From NCBI GenBank assembly GCA_010405405.1, contig MU004239.1, positions 1,318,722 through 1,382,721 of the forward strand: a stretch of 64,000 nt of DNA, written 5' to 3'. Positions 24,708 to 38,831 of this stretch are shown piece after piece. The first letter of the stretch is position 1. Each line of letters starts with the position of its first letter. Source of the stretch: Microthyrium microscopicum. Taxonomy: Eukaryota > Ascomycota > Dothideomycetes > Microthyriales > Microthyriaceae. Both the position numbers and the translations under genes were made by a program. A model generated the notes under the pieces. That model did not search any database. It was not told the origin of the DNA and saw nothing but the letters and a program-made list of their open reading frames with translations.

Positions 24708-26560
24708 TGGGTGATGGGATGTTGTAGGGTGTCAGTGATCGTTGCTTTTGCTTCTAGCTAGAATGAATTTGTTATATGTTGATAGATCAGTTTGATGGAC
24801 CTTGCGTTGCATCTTATAACCACCAGGAGGACAATTCAAACAACGGCAAACATGGACTTGGCAACACAAGATGGCCACATAAGGTATTGTGTGATTGTAC
24901 ATCTCAAAGAGATTTAGGCAAACGGTCTCAGTGACTTTGATCAAATGTGTTCGAACACACGGGGAATGCGAAGCAATTAACATTGAAGTCAAATTATTGT
25001 CATATGCATGAAATACAAATAGCATAATCATTCTGTATGCTGAGACGAGATTTCTTAGACTCTGATCTGCCGAGCATACATGCAGAAAGAAACTACCCCA
25101 GTCATGAATTCTAAGAGCTTTTCAGCTTGCTCGAAGAGCTTAGATTTTCCCACGGGCTGTGTCGCTGATATTTGCTCGTCTCGTGTCTAGACTTGTATGT
25201 CCGAGAAAACGTTGAATCATATGGATACCTATACAAAGGTGTACCACGAATGGCCAGTGTAATACACGAAGTGAAGGAAGCATGGTTTGGTGAACAGAAA
25301 CTATCTGAGGGTACTAGTAGTTGAATTAAGGTTTTGCCTAATTTTGCAAATCTGGAAAGAGCATGAGAGTTGTGCCTTCCATTTAAGCAGAGATCTAGAT
25401 ACTCCCACGCGACAGCGTCTGATGAAATGAGCTAAGAAACCACGTGCTTACCCTGACTCCGGATCGGTCTAAAGATAGAACGCAAGAAAAACACACATTT
25501 CCCATCGTAAAAAGACAAATTTTGCGAGCTGAAGAAGGATATTGAGATTAGTTACGATTTGGACGACCATCAGGCTGTTCAGCCTTGTCAATGTCTCACA
25601 CTAATGGAAAACGTGGGGGTTGGCGAAACAGTCTCACTGTCCGGCGCGCCAATGAACTTGCGGCTGATCGGTTCTACCCATTTTCAGGCGTTTGGTAATT
25701 GAACTTCTGAGCCCGCGCTCGTTTGTAAGGAATTAAATCAGTAGAAATCGGGTGCGACATGGAATTGAGAGCAGATTAAGTCGAAACGCTCGGTCTGCAG
25801 AGATGGCAGATTTAGGAAGGCGAGATCTACCAATTACAAACGTCCAAATTTAAGAGAATTTAAATCAGGAAAGCCGACACGCGGAACTTGTGCGTTGCAT
25901 CAAGCCCCGGGAACTATCCGCACTTAGCGTTGCACGAGGCTGGGAAGAGGATTTGCAAAGGCAACCTTTCGTCTGGCCTCCCCACCTGTGATTTCCTTTC
26001 AAATAATGACCGGTTTTGCATAGAAACAATTATAAACCCCGCATCTTGGAGTCAAATTTGAAAACATGTTACAAAACAAATACCTGCCTCGATAGGTTTT
26101 TGGCTTGGTGCATGTTTTCTTGGTGGGCTGAAAATGGATTCAGACATTGTAAGGCTGCTGCAAAGTTCCGAACGGCGCGAAACAGCGGCAGAGAGCGAAA
26201 CCTGCAGCTGGCGAGGAAAAATAGGCTTCTGCTTGCGAAAGTGTGCTCGTGTACGACACTGGCACTGTCGGCGAATGGCAAGGGTCGGTCATCTTCCCTT
26301 TAGCCGGTGCAAACGAGTAAACAACAATAAATTCTCTCGTCATGGGTGTATCGTGATCTTCACATGAGAAAGAGGCCGCTATGGCAAATATATGAGTTTG
26401 GTCAAGTATTTCTTGCCCTGTACGCCATTAAGACGTAATTTTGTCCCCTAGGATTTGATGATAGCCGGCTTGGCAGATTAGTCTGATGGATGATGGAGGT
26501 GGTGAGATGACAGAGGATAGTTGGAGCCGTGCCAGCCTTGTCGGTTTGTACAACCCTTTG
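24708..26560. other. Intergenic, no gene recognised
   Basis: Divergent upstream space between the gag-like gene and the Tup1 leader. Short frames around 26.0-26.4 kb overlap on both strands and show no family features. Nothing else seen apart from small chance palindromes. Confidence 0.4.
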
Positions 26561-27335
26561 GAAGCATTTGAATGTTCCACAGCAAGCGGGACTCTTTGAG
26601 CTTGTTGGTTGGTTTGGTTTACCCAATGCCAAATGGAGATCCATGCGTAGCAGCGCAAGGCCCTGACCTGGTCGACGCACGCCCACCACCGCCTTGCAGT
26701 CTTGCAGCAGAGAACCCTGTCGTTCCGCTTTGGCACAGACTGCACTCAAGGCACTTTGGGACTCTGCCACTCTTGCAGTTACGCTGCGACGTCCCTAGTC
26801 CACACTGCACAGTGCTACGGGAACCTCGCCATCGCTTTGATCCCCATCTCCTCCCCAGACCTCAATCTCTTCTTCTGTCCGTCAACCTGATTATCGCCAT
26901 CTTCACTCGTCAACCTCCATCAACATCGTGCCTTCCCTATTCAGGACCGCCAACCATACCTGCGCTCCTGACTACTGGGACCTTTGCTCATAGCTCCTTC
27001 CGCTAGTTCCCCACACCCCCTTCCTGCGCCGGACCTGTCTCCAACGCTACTGCCTTCTGAACACAACACTACCACGAGTCTTCTCCAACTTCACTCCATC
27101 CCCAAAATCATCCGCCCATTGCGCAAACACCATTGCCAGTATCTTGCCGCCTCCCGTGTCACTATCCTCTTACCCGCATCTTCACTCCTACTGCTGCCTT
27201 CCCGCTGCCCGCAGTTAAATATCCTGCGCCGCCTACCCTTCCGCACCCCTTCAAACCGCTGCTCCCTGCCTTCTTCTCCACACACATCTCAATCCACCAA
27301 TACAATCATCGCTGCGCCAGTTCAATCTGCCCAGC
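26561..27335 (+). promoter_or_regulatory. Long pyrimidine-rich leader/promoter of the Tup1 gene
   Basis: From about 26,750 to the start codon the plus strand is strongly C/T-rich, typical of the promoter and leader of highly used fungal genes. An ATG at 26572 opens a 144-codon frame ending at 27006. If transcription starts upstream of it, this would be an upstream ORF. The transcription start cannot be placed from sequence. Confidence 0.4.
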
Positions 27336-29514
27336 ATGTCTGCTTGGAGCACTCAGCAGAATCGCGGGAACCCTCCCGCTGCCCGATTCAATGAATTGCT
27401 CGATCAGCTAAAGCTGGAATTCAACAATCAACATGAGCGCGCTGAAAACAATGACAGCCAACGTAAGTTTGGTTCACTCTCGCTATATAGCTGCGGTTAT
27501 TCCCTTTTCATTTCAGTCAATGAAGACCTCTATTCTACTCTACTTTTGTCTTAATCTCTGTCTACTGTTTTGTTCGTAGATCCTGGCACATGTCAGATTT
27601 GGGATTGCTTTTTGCTTTAACGCCTCTTTTATTTCAACGTTCTCCTAGATCATATACCAGTTGCTAATCAGTACTTTACTTATAGTCGCCAACCAAATGC
27701 ATGAAATGGAAAACATCCGAAGGAAGCTCTGGGAATTAGAGCAACAGCAGACTGCTATGAAGAAGAAGTAAGCGCTTTCCCAATCACTAATTGACATTGT
27801 CTCTGATCACTCCTAGCTATGAAGCAGAGCTCACTGCACTCCGGCGTGAGCTCGATGTTAGAGGTGGAGTTGGTATGCATGTAGGAGGATCTAGTCATAA
27901 TCAACCTCCACCACCTCAAGTTGGGCATGGATCGAGCAATCACTTTGGTGGTATAATGGCTGGCGGTGGTGGGTCTCAAGGAGGCCCTGGACTTGCTCCT
28001 CCTCCTCCAGAGCCAGCACAACCACAAGGTCTTCCGGGACATCTTAGTCAAGCTCCTCCTGGTCCTGCTCCTGGCCTGCCTCAACCACCATTCTCAAGCT
28101 ATCCACCTCAATCTGCCAATGGCGAGAATCATCCTCCTGAGCCACTCCGCAATGCAGGAGGGCATCTGCCATACGCAGGATTTCCTCCTCAGCCACCTCA
28201 ACCTACCCAGTCTCCTGGTCCCAACCGTAATCGTGGTCCGCGAGGTCCACCAGGCCCTGCGACTCCTCAACAATCCGCTTCTGCTCCATATCCAGGCTCT
28301 CCTCATATCCCTCGTCCAACACCTCCTCCAGGGCAGCCTCACAATAACAACAACTTGCCCAGAAATCTTCAGGTTGGTAACTGTCTTGCCGAACTTGAAG
28401 TGGAGACTGTGCCTCAGAACTTGAAACGCGAGGGACAGGACTGGTATGCAGTTTTCAACCCGGCTGTCCGCCGCCTATTGGATGTTGAGCTTGTCCATAC
28501 ACTTCTTCACTCTAGTGTGGTATGCTGCGTTCGCTTCAGCCAAGATGGCCGATACGTCGCCACTGGTTGCAATAGACTCGCTCAAATTTTTGACGTCAAT
28601 ACTGGTGAACCAGTCGCTACATTACAAGAGCATAACGTTCCAGATGACGGCGACTTGTATATTCGCAGCGTTTGCTTCAGCCCAGATGGCAAGTACCTTG
28701 CTACAGGTGCTGAAGATAAAGTCATCCGCGTATGGGAAATTACCACTGGCAAGATTACCAACACATTCACGGGACATGACCAAGATATCTACAGTCTCGA
28801 CTTTGCTCGCAACGGCCGACTTATTGCATCTGGTAGTGGTGATCGCACAGTCCGTCTTTGGGACGTTGAGACCAATCAACAAGTCCTCATGCTCACCATT
28901 GACGATGGTGTCACCACCGTCTCCGTCTCGCCTAACAGTCAATATGTAGCCGCCGGCTCGCTTGACAAGAGCGTTCGCGTCTGGACCATTGACGGTCAAA
29001 TGGTTGCTCGTCTCGAGGGTCATGAAGGACATCGTGATAGTGTCTACAGTGTAGCCTTCTCTCCCAATGGACAAACGCTTGTCAGCGGTAGCTTGGACAA
29101 GACCATCAAGATGTGGGATCTTAGCAACCCAGCTCACGGCACTCGCTGTGTTCGCACCTTTGAAGGTCACAAGGACTTTGTGCTCAGTGTCGCTCTGACT
29201 ATAGATGGTCAGTGGGTACTCAGTGGTTCAAAAGACAGAGGTGTTCAATTTTGGGACCCCCGAACGGGTACTGCCCAACTCATGCTTCAAGGGCATAAAA
29301 ATTCTGGTAAGTACCTCCCCATAACCAAAGACTACCACACATCAAATACTAACAACCTCCATAGTTATATCAGTGGCTCCAAGCCCTATGGGCGATTTGT
29401 TCGCGACCGGCAGTGGTGATCTACGAGCCAGAATCTGGCGGTACGTTACCTCAACTCATCCCTTTGACCAAACACTAACCACCATCCAGATACAAGATGT
29501 ACCAGGGCATGTAA
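27336..29514 (+). CDS. rcoA: Tup1/RcoA transcriptional co-repressor (WD40)
   Basis: Five exons (27336-27462, 27686-27767, 27817-29306, 29365-29440, 29490-29514) give 599 aa. The N-terminus (about 10-90: RFNELLDQLKLEFNNQ, then NQMHEMENIRRKLWELEQQQ) is the coiled helix by which Tup1 forms tetramers and binds Ssn6/Cyc8. Residues about 95-250 are Pro/Gln/Gly-rich. From about 295 to the end are seven WD40 repeats, with the motifs VCCVRFSQDG, VRLWDVETN, IKMWDLSN and the closing FATGSGDLRARIWR. The last exon encodes only the end of the protein (YKMYQGM). The complex is a general repressor of metabolic and developmental genes in the nucleus. All introns are GT-AG. Identity is secure. Confidence 0.95.
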
Positions 29515-32500
29515 ACCGGTCGACACTGCATTGCTACCCTTCAGTCATAGTCAAATTCTCATTATGTTTATTTCTTGTTGGTGATACTCTGCAATTCACG
29601 AATCTTTCTCTCACGGCTCTCTCTCTCTCTATTAGTTCTCTATCTTCCTCCCCACAATTTACCCGGCTTTTCCCCCTCCCCTCTATATTCCGTTGGGGCT
29701 TGTCATTTCTTGTGTTTTCGTTGCGGTGGGGGTACTTGGGGTTTTTACTACGATGGGATATATTATGCGTGGGTGATCTATGTTTCTTGGTTGATGATTT
29801 TGATGGGGCTCGATATGGCCTTGAAATGCTGGGGCTTATGTCTCTGGGTGCATATGGACAACAGCGGGCTTTGTAGCTTTGCGATATTTATTTGTAGTTC
29901 TGGGGTTCGTTAGGACTGAAATGGATGCTGTTTGTTATAGGTGCGTGTCTGTGTTTGTGGTGATGTGATGTGCGAGGCGAGGTTGTGATTGCTGGGGTGA
30001 TCTGAGGAAGTTGGTTGAGGGATAGGGGTTGGCTGCGTTAACTTGGACATTAGGAGATTTAGATGGTGAGAGATTGGGATTCAGGGGGATATATTTAAGA
30101 GTCAAAGATGTCGACATATGCAAGACTCAAATCGTCGACACTCGAAAATATCTCGACAGTTCTAGCTTGACAAGTACAAGGAGGCAGTAGTCCTACTATC
30201 CTCGTAATGCTGGTTTTTATCACTTGGTGAAGGCAGAGAGATGGTAGGATACAAAAGCACAGCTGGACACACCATTTGAACGATATTGGCTTCAGTAAAT
30301 CATCTCACAGCGGACTTTTCACGACAGCATCCCACTGGCATTTGTTTCTCTTTGCACATGTCGTCGACTGCCGGAACCTTGCTAACTGGCGTTTTCATCA
30401 CGTTCAAAATCGGGTCTGTAGTCTTCCAGATCCGCCACGATATGTCAATGCTAGCCAGCAAGATTTAGCTGGATAAGAATTCAGGCTGTTACGAAACATT
30501 TGATCGTTCACTCAAGACAAAGTCATATCGTCAAAACATACCATCCATCCCATTTCTACAGCAGACTTCGCCAAGCGAACGTGTACAGCATCGATTTTGA
30601 AGAACTGGAATTTCCGCGGATGTTGAAGGGAAATACAAGCACCCGACAGTCATGCAGAGACAAGAAAGCAGCTGTGACGCGCATCTCAGCCTTCTTCGCG
30701 GTCTCTTGGATTTTTTCAACATCCAATGTTCCTGTGACACTCTCAACTATTAGTCTTCCTGGACGTGGCACTGACAGCTTGGCGATTCTGCGCAGGAGAG
30801 GTTGAAGTTGTAGCATGATTTGTTTTGTTCAAAGGGAGCACATGTTATTGGCTGTATGTCTGACGTTTGGTGGTGTTGCTGCGAACTGCCAGAACGTTAA
30901 GCTTTGGGGGTTGGTGACTGATGCCGTCCGAAAAGCATGGTTCTTCGCTGTTCTTCAGTGGTTCTAGGGATATGTGACTTCGAGTTTCTAACGAATCTTC
31001 AAATATAGCTTGTAGCACGCATTGGACACAGAGTAGTCAGACTATAATTGACAGCCGATAGTATCAAGCTAGTCGAGAAGATTCAGTGAACCTACCTATA
31101 TTGCACTTCCCCTATGGTTATATCGTACCACATATTCGGATTTATGTGGCCGACCATGCCGTCTCGTGTTGCTGCTGCATAATCTTAATAGCTCTTAGCC
31201 ACACGTTAAAGTTCTGCAGATACTGTAGATTGTTAAACAGTGCTCATTCAATACTTTACTCAGCCAACCCGCGCTTGTAACAGCCCATGAGCTTTGAAAG
31301 GCAAAGAAATTATAGAGAATTCGTACCTATCAAGCTTCGGCCTAGGCCATCGTTGTTCCATGTGGCTTCATAATTCGCAATCATAACGGTCAATACTTGA
31401 GCCCCACACAAATGTATGCAAATATAGATTTATTTTGATAAGAGCCACACTTTACTACCCCACATCTTCTCGCCCCATTACTTACCGTGCCTGATATTAG
31501 GTGGTCAAGTATCCCTGTAGGGAGGTAAGTATTATGTCACACTGCCAAATTGCTAGCGCAATCATTGAGCGCGGCCTTGAATCCATCACAGCATGAAATT
31601 ACCCGACGGCTTACTGCGTAAGAAATCCAAGTTCACAACATCAAATATCAACCATCTGCTTGCGCTTCAGAACCGAGCTTAGCGCAGATAAATCTCATGC
31701 TGTCCTAATCTCAAGCCATCCTATCCCAAAGACAATTCATGCCTGAAATCAACAACCCCACGCCAAAATTAAACAGCTTGGCAAATCGAATTTACCTTAC
31801 AACCACATCTCTGAGTATTTCAATGTCGTGTCCGGATTGGCCCCGCGCTCAGCACACCTCTCCTACTCCTTGTCAACCACCATGCCACTTGCTCACCACA
31901 CACCACCTGGGCAATCGGCGAGACAGGCCTCCGCAGGATCGGTTTTCACAGCTCTGGGACACATTTCAGCTGGCTATCTGTCAGCTTGACAGCGGAAACC
32001 CCGGGAATCGACCGAGTCGGCAGGCTAAGCCGTGAACCTACTGGGATGGTCTAGCCAGTCGTAATCCAGGACGCTGTGAGAGATTAGACGAACCGGTATG
32101 CCGGATCGGGGAGACCTTGTGTGTTCTATTCTTATGAATTTGGGTGGATGCCGGCTAGTCGGAACGCCAGTGTGACGTGCTCTTGTGTTACAGAGTATCT
32201 CCTAACTTCATTGAAAGTTCCCAGTTGTCTGGTATGCCATCATTGATGCAAAATGAAAGTGGCAATGAGCAAGGTTGATCTGGCTAAGTTTTCGGCATGC
32301 TCTGCGCTGGTGGTTGTGAGCGCGTTGACGCAACAATCATGCTATCGAATCATGGCCTATTGCTATGGTAAACTTGAGCAATAAGGTAGCATTTACTAGC
32401 AGATAACCTGACCCAATAATCAGAAAAGATACTAGACATTCATCTTGATCCAAAGAGTACCCAGGGCCCGGGTGGAAAATAGGTATAGCAAATGTCTGCC

Positions 32501-35500
32501 AATGGTGCCTGCTGAAGTGACATGTACATCAATTAGTGATGCTTGCTCCCACATGGCAATCAACTTCATTGATTTTCCATAGAATGTTCGACGAGCAAGA
32601 GAAGTAAGTCGTAGAAACGATTCTTCTCGACTGTTCATGGTATTTCCGAGGGTGTGCAGTTCTCAAGTTTGGTTACTTGCTTGCTGGGAACGACTAATGC
32701 ATCGCCAAAGAATAGCAGAGAGACGTATAAATTGCTTTGTGTACATTGTTGACGGACACCAAACTCCAAACCTCATTATCTCGCCGTGGAGACTCGCACT
32801 CTTATGTAAAGGGACAAGCGGTTGATAGGAGGATTGTGTTGGTCAGCTTAGTTGCTCCTAAATCGCACAAGGACTTTTCATCAGAAAGTGACCATGGCTT
32901 TAGTTTGAGCTTCCCGTGAAAATCCAGGTAACGAAAGTGAATATCTTACTCATCTAGGAGTGAACTTCAGATATTCTACGTTTGGTTTGAAACTACCTTT
33001 GAATACATCTAATACACTGTTGAGCTTCATGCAGGTCTCTTCCCATGGGCCATGGCAATATCAGCTAATTGTAAGGCGTTATACTACTTGGGTATGCTTA
33101 CATTTGCAATTCCATGTTTATCACAGATGATAGATCTAGCTGCATACCGCAAAAGTCAGGCTAAGAAAATGTAAACTGCATGCAGTCACTTCGAGGAGCT
33201 TAGCTGCTTAGGTACTTCTCGTCCATTGGCGCCATGCGATATTCTTAAACTGACTACAATTGTTCACAGAATCGCAATTTCCCGGAAGCGGACCATAGGG
33301 GCCGTTTCTCTTCGAAAGATATTGTCTTAGCTCATCTACATCTTCTTATCTAGACTAGATCTAAAATATCAGCAGTTGAGTAACTACAAAGGCCTCCGGA
33401 TCGAAGCGCGGAGACATTGCAGCGTAAAAGCTCATGGAGAAGAATCAATGAGGACAATGCGTACACGCAGCTTGGGCGATTCACTTGACTAGGTATATAC
33501 TGGTAGATTATGGCTTCTAATTCATGGAGGAACTGTAGCCATTTGACGTTGCCTAACATATTCTCCTCTTGTTCTGGGCAGTGCCCCATCTCAAGCACAA
33601 GAGCTTCTCAAGAACGTGCGATCGTCTGAGCAGACATAGGCGTTGGACTGACAACTTATTTCATAAAAAACGGCCACGCAGCCCCAAATAAAAGGACAGT
33701 ATGCTATATGTCCCCCGGCGGTTCGTTGACTAGCAGTCTAGCATGTAGTCACTGATTCAGTGAATGATGGCAGATATCGGCTGCCAAGAATCGCACTCAT
33801 GAGATTATGGGGCTATGGTCCAAGCCCCTTGATGTTAGTTCTATGCAGATATTGCTCGGAGTAACATGAGTATAAATGGACTGATGATCACAGTGCTCGA
33901 ACATCACGGAAGGTGGTACTGCGATGTTCCATTAGGTATCGTAGCCTGGTTTAAAAGTTAATACTAATCCTCTGTCTACATTAGCCGATATGAATTATTC
34001 GCGCCTATTCATACTTGCTCTCACTCTCCAAGAGAAGATGATAATAGTCAAGATTTCCGGAGATGTGAGTCGCTACTTACAGTTTGCGCACTTTTTTCTC
34101 GCGATAGTGGAAAATAATGCAGCCAGATATACTGCACAATCAAGAGATATCGCCTCAATCGCTCTATCATATGCATTACAGTGTCTGAACTGAAAGCATG
34201 CAATAGCGCTGATGTCAATAATGCACATAAACACATGCAAGGCACTCGTTCAACGTCCGAAGGATTTATTGGATATTGTGTATGACTTTAACGCTTGGTG
34301 GGCTCATAATCAGTTTCTAGATAATTGTCAGATACCTCATACAAATCTTGATAAAGGTGTTAGAAGGAACAACCACTATTATAACATAACCATAATAGCG
34401 CCCCAGACATCTATTGATGTATCACAATCTCATGCCATTGATGCATATTTTCCCATCTCTAATATAACAATTCTACAAGCTGACCAGAATTATCGTTACA
34501 AAGATGCCTCAAATCAGTGTCTAGTACATTGCTTCTTCTGATTCCTTCAAGTATAAACAATTCTCTATCTAAGTATGGAACTGCATTTGGCGACATTTTT
34601 TATTGATGGTGAACTCAGAGCTCTTAGTCTCTTGCTTGCACTTCGTTTGCATGACTAGAGTACTCTCCAGCATCACTGGTCAGAAGTACCGCAGTGCGGT
34701 ATCTATTGCTACTGAGCTTCTTGCTGCCGCTAATAGTAAGAGCTATGAAGCATCAGCTATTGAGCAGAGCTAGACCACTATTGATTAGAGAAAACATTGT
34801 CAACTGTTGGCAGCTCGCAGGCAGGGTAGGTACACCGTATACTCATCTGACTTCAGCTTGCGAAGGCAACTGAGTCAATGATAAAAACCGAACTTCTCTT
34901 GGATCAAACCGGTGGATACTCTTTCAAAGTCGTTCGGGTACAATCTACTTCCGTCATCCCCATGAAACCATGATTTGGGTCACATTCCCGGTCACTCAGC
35001 TCGTGGTTCACCTATGATATCAGTATGATTCAGATGTCAGATTTTCTTTCGAAGACAGATGTCTGCAGCTAGGGATCGCACCGTCTGCAGCACAACTCTT
35101 TACGGCAAGCCTTAAGTTTCATGATTTTGTATAAAAAACATCAAGCTCGTCGAGCACATATCAAGACTTTGAGATATCTCGTTGGATTTTGGTAGCCTCA
35201 GGCTGCAAGCGTCAAGGCACGCATGCAGGGCTGAAATGCACGCTATATCAATTGGGATAGTGAACCAGGCCCCCGGGTTCTGCATAGCTTGGGTGACAAA
35301 AGCAACTTGCGTAAAAACGTAACGTAATCGGCCAAATTATCTGTTCAAGATTCCAGAGCGTTTCCCTCTTTGACAAAGATTCCCGCGCAGTACTGATTGG
35401 CGGCAGTGCAAATTCAATGTCAAATCGAGCGGGGAGGAGCCTGGATGGAAAGGAATGTCTTGACCACAGCTTCGGGACCTTCCATCCTGGAAACATGCCC

Positions 35501-37222
35501 TTCAAGACAGTTATTTGGTCTTGAGCAACCTTGCCTGTCAACTGGCTTTGCTATATGAAGGACCTCTCCACTTAAGTCTGGTGTTGTGTGTCCAAATTCC
35601 AGCTGTAGAGGGATCCAATGACGTGCCTATCGCCACAGTCACCTTGCAGTCAATGACTGGCTGTGGGCGTCGGGCGTAGATAATACGGACTTCAACTCCA
35701 AGATACTGGTCCTGGGGAAGGAAAAAGGGGTTGTGAAATAGTGGTTATTCAGCCACGACCAGGTCGTACGCTTGCCTAGAAATGGCCCTGGCCCAACAAC
35801 CTGGATACAACTTGCCCAATCATTCTGCAGTGTTTCAACCTAAAGGTCCCGAACAGGATCTTGGAGAGCGTCACGAAACAGCGGCTCTTCGGCATCACAT
35901 CGCTTCCCGGCTCGACAGACGCTGTCTCGCTGAGAGACATTAAGCTGCGCATAAATCTTGCGGGCATATCCAGGAACTGGCAACAACCCAGACGAGCGGT
36001 CCCTTGAAGACATTTTGGTCTTCATCTAACCATCTTGTCTCAAGCCATAGCCGAACATGCCGAAACCTTTGCAGCATCGGGGATCGTAGCCATTCATCAA
36101 CCCAAGTTGAACACTCGCTATGTTGACTTGTTCAGGCCCTGGCTTTGTCAGAGCTGCATCATGACCGTAATCTTTCCATCAACAGCGAATGAAAGTGTTG
36201 CAATGACGCTTGTCATTTCGCGACTGTCTTGCCAGTTTGAAGAATGTAACTGGCAACAAGAACCCCCTTCGCCAGGAAAGTCCTACCCCCACCCGATTGC
36301 TCGAAGGCTTCCGGCCCGCTCAGATTAGTGCAGGCGCCGACGAGCGAAGACTGGCGTGGGGACAAGCTCTCTGCTGAGGGCGGACCGACGGGAGTTTTAG
36401 GGAGGGTTTCCATCATCCGAGCTTTTGCAGACAGGTCTGTGAGTTCGCTGGGCTTGCCGGCAGCTCTGCTGAAGGCGTTCAAGGGCACAGACTTTTGCAA
36501 CGCACAAGCTTGGGGTGGATGAAGAGCTTCCTTTTTTTGTTCTTGACAGTTGCGGCAAAAGAACACAATCTGGAGCAGTTCAGAGCACTCACCCCTTCCA
36601 GGAGATAGCAGCGAGTAAGACTATCAACGCAACTATTGCAGGCAATTGCTTGCAGTGGAAGCAGGGTCAATCGACCCGACAGTCTATGATGGATCAAGAC
36701 GAATACAGACTACTGGAGATGCACACACTTGCTCTCTCATGGGGGCAACACCCCCGGTATCCATGGTCTGCCAGTGTGTCTGCGTCCTGCAGGCGAGACT
36801 AACTGCGCTCGCCAGGCTCGCCTTCACCACCCTGGTCAAGCCATGGCGGTCCTCGATCTCTGCTGTCAACTCCTCAGTTGCCATTCATGTCTGGCACTGG
36901 CCGTTCTCTTTTGGGTGGGATGTGGTCTGGCTCTGCTATGTCTATATGTAACTCTTCATCCGCCCCCGATTTGCATCCAGACTTCGCTTCATCAGCCTTG
37001 AGACGCAACCTGTTATATCACATTGACTACTCGGTTGATATTGTTTCTCTTCGCCTATGATCTCTTTATTCTGGAAGTCTATCTCGCTATAGCCTTGATC
37101 ACTCCTTCTTGAATACTCCGTTCTTCAATTATCTTACCCTCGCCGCTCAATCGCCATCAGTAAGGATATATCAATCATCCAACAATAAAGCAATCACCCA
37201 TATAGCTGTACTCAGCCTTACG
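29515..37222. other. Gene-poor 7.7-kb interval between tup1 and azf1-like gene
   Basis: No gene is convincing. 29,515-29,900 is the likely Tup1 3' region, with a T/C-rich stretch. Scattered frames of 60-120 codons overlap on both strands. The region 36.0-37.2 kb becomes pyrimidine-rich and is probably promoter and leader of the zinc-finger gene. Base composition is ordinary, without the RIP look, so this is not a decayed repeat like the AT-rich blocks. Confidence 0.4.
30556..30816 (-). CDS. Possible small hypothetical protein
   Basis: An 86-codon frame from ATG at 30816 with no family I know. It begins MLQLQPLLRRIAKLSV, has a charged helical middle (VEKIQETAKKAEMRV), and ends at a TAG. Codon use looks acceptable and the amino acid mix is protein-like, but it is short and isolated. 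A chance frame or the remnant of a larger gene is just as likely. Confidence 0.2.
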   Translation of the reverse strand: MLQLQPLLRRIAKLSVPRPGRLIVESVTGTLDVEKIQETAKKAEMRVTAAFLSLHDCRVLVFPFNIRGNSSSSKSMLYTFAWRSLL

Positions 37223-38831
37223 ATGGCAGCAATGGTCGCCCCACAACAATCACAAGCTCTGTGGGATCCGTCAAGACGAAGTGGTCCAGTGATGCACATG
37301 AACTCGATGCCAATGAACTCGATGGTACCAGCAAGTTCCGCCCCTTCAAGTCGATCGTATCATACAAGTCACGTTGAGCTTCAAATGCCAATGTTCCAAC
37401 CTACCAGTGGCCCCGTTTCCATGCCTTTTCAGGCTGGTGCTTATGGGTTCGATATCACAGCTATGAACCAATATCCTGTGCAACAGACCTACAATATGAA
37501 TTACCAACATCCTGTTCCTCCTCCTGCTTCATACCCGCCAAACTCAAATGATATTTCTGCACCAGTCCCTTTGGTGAGGGATGCTCGAAATGCCCTGCCG
37601 TCGATCAGCCGCGAGATCCCAGTCAAATCCGAAGTACACTCACCAACTCACTACAATGACCACTCCACGGAAACCATAAAATCTTCAAGCCCGGATGACG
37701 ATGGACCTTCGATAGTCTTCACCACAGATGTCGATTGTCTTATGCGTGCCATTCAGGCAAAGTCAAATCCCGCTCCTCAGCAAGGTCAAGCACCCTCAGC
37801 ACCTGAGCCCAAGCCAGAAGTAATAGCTCCACCACCGCCACCACCACAACAACATCAAGCACCACCACAGCATCATGAGCCTAGAACAAAGTCACGAAAG
37901 AAGTATTTTTGCAGCATTGATGGATGCAACAAGAGCTTCTTCCAAAAGACCCACTTAGAGATTCACACCAGGGCCCATACAGGGGTCAAGCCATTTGTAA
38001 GAATTCGTCCGAACCCATTTGATTCAATTACTAACGTGGGTCAAGGTATGCAAGGAACCATCTTGTGGACAACGTTTCTCACAACTCGGAAACCTCAAGG
38101 TGAGTGCGGCTCCTCGGTGTTGTCTCATATCAGTCCTAATTGACCTTTAGACACATGAACGCCGTCACACCGGCGAACGGCCTTATCAATGCGACATATG
38201 TGGAAAGACATTTGCTCAACGTGGCAATGTTAGAGCCCATAAGATCGTACATCAACAAATCAAGCCATTTACCTGCAGACTAGACGATTGTGGAAAGCAA
38301 TTTACACAACTGGGCAACTTGAAGGTATGGAAATCTAAATGTTTTTCTTCGGGCATTGCTAACTTTTTGTAGTCGCATCAGAACAAATTTCATCAAAATT
38401 CTCTGCGTTATCTCACCTCAAAATTTGCCAACTATCGCGAGGGCGATCCTGTTACTGCGCAGGACAAGGAACTCTGGGAGTATTTCGCCCTTCTCTACAA
38501 GAACTCCAATAAAGGCATCAAGGGCCGTGGCAAGGACCGCAGAATATCAACAGTGCCTTCCTCCGCTTGCTCCACTACGTCGTTTACATCAACAGCGTCG
38601 TATCCAGGTGTTGCAGCTCCAGCCATGTCAAGAGCTGCCACAAATGGCTCAATGCACGGACACATGTCTGATCGGGATAGTCGGGCATCATCTTATGGAT
38701 CTGCCCATACACATATGGAACCACAACATCAACCCGTGCGCCCTGTTCATCAAATCCCTCAAGGCTATCCCCAGCATTACGAAGAACAGCATTACAACAA
38801 TATGGTGTTCCCAGAACGGAAGTACGTGTGA
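37223..38831 (+). CDS. C2H2 zinc-finger transcription factor, Azf1-like
   Basis: Four exons (37223-37996, 38046-38099, 38151-38324, 38373-38831) give 486 aa. The start is the first ATG of the frame. The first ~225 residues are Met/Pro/Gln/Ser-rich, with a polyproline run near 215. Residues about 229-345 hold four C2H2 fingers in tandem: [59 protein letters not shown] and [21 protein letters not shown]. Standard TGEKP-like linkers join them, and introns fall between fingers. After the fingers comes a conserved [20 protein letters not shown] segment and a basic [10 protein letters not shown] stretch. The set matches fungal Azf1-type factors, linked in yeast to carbon-source and cell-wall gene control. 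Nuclear DNA-binding protein; targets here are unknown. Confidence 0.85.

Noticed and set aside
24946-24959. 14-bp palindrome TGTGTTCGAACACA
   Set aside because: Short palindromes occur by chance at this scale and nothing around it suggests a binding site.
28622-29170. 182-codon minus-strand frame
   Set aside because: Lies wholly inside the WD40 exon of Tup1; an antisense shadow.
27336-38831. Tup1 and the Azf1-like factor as a functional regulatory cluster
   Set aside because: They lie 7.7 kb apart and nothing in the sequence links their control; both are general regulators found at unrelated loci in fungi.
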